Shown here: positions 15,145 through 15,149 of the stretch, piece by piece
Layout: each line of letters starts with the position of its first letter
Position numbering within the stretch: the stretch's first letter is position 1
DNA from: Euryarchaeota archaeon UBA549
GTDB lineage: Archaea; Thermoplasmatota; Poseidoniia; Poseidoniales; Poseidoniaceae
DNA: 15,149 bases
Direction of reading: 5' to 3'
Assembly (NCBI GenBank): GCA_002495645.1
Contig: DAGF01000014.1
Location: 732 to 15,880, forward strand
The notes under the pieces: generated by a model
What the model was told of the DNA's origin: nothing
Database searches by the model: none
What the model saw: the letters and a program-made list of their open reading frames with translations, nothing else
Translations under genes and position numbers: made by a program

Positions 15145-15149
15145 GGTGC

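Noticed and set aside
1..15149. Mobile elements, prophage or defence genes
   Set aside because: No transposase, integrase, terminal inverted repeats, target duplications or defence-type domains were recognised; the tRNA-Asn gene has no adjacent partial copy that would mark an integration site.

Overview
The window reads as a gene-dense euryarchaeal chromosome segment, most likely from a marine Group II-type (Poseidoniales-like) archaeon. The evidence is a stand-alone ATP-pyrophosphatase subunit of GMP synthase (the split archaeal form), a COG1784/TctA-like membrane protein of the archaeal kind, a tRNA without encoded CCA, and large secreted proteins with lamin-tail, OB-fold and acidic DxDxDG calcium repeats. 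Several other genes (thymidine phosphorylase, isopenicillin-N-synthase-like oxygenase, YccA-like Bax inhibitor family) look bacterial in type. The lineage is an inference from gene content; no marker gene such as rRNA is present. No mobile element, CRISPR array, rRNA or integrase was seen.

Layout. Plus strand, 1-3712: a four-helix membrane protein of unknown function (start uncertain, possibly cut by the left edge), then purE and guaA(B), separated by one base, which serve purine nucleotide synthesis, then a membrane-anchored subtilisin-like protease. The plus genes converge at about 3713-3793 on a minus-strand block reaching the right edge.

Minus strand, in transcription order from the right edge: (1) a membrane-anchored protein with several apparent OB-fold-like beta domains and calcium repeats; (2) a COG1784/TctA-like multi-pass membrane protein; (3) a 1628-residue surface protein with signal peptide, six lamin-tail domains, two phospholipase-D (HKD) catalytic motifs, calcium repeats, a C-terminal membrane helix and a cytoplasmic tail; (4) a BaxI_1/YccA-type seven-helix membrane protein; (5) an iron/2-oxoglutarate-type oxygenase of the isopenicillin N synthase family; (6) thymidine phosphorylase; (7) tRNA-Asn(GTT). 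The gaps between the protein genes are 9, 9, 32, 6 and 9 nt, which suggests one long transcription unit whose promoter lies outside the window.

Working together (inference): genes 1-3 look like a cell-surface module (anchored beta domains, a membrane transporter-like protein and an outward-facing phosphodiesterase/nuclease-like enzyme). Genes 5-6 could process pyrimidine deoxynucleosides inside the cell. One hypothesis is acquisition of extracellular nucleic acid with thymidine salvage. Sequence alone supports the linkage, not the substrate. There is no stretch over 300 bases without a gene.
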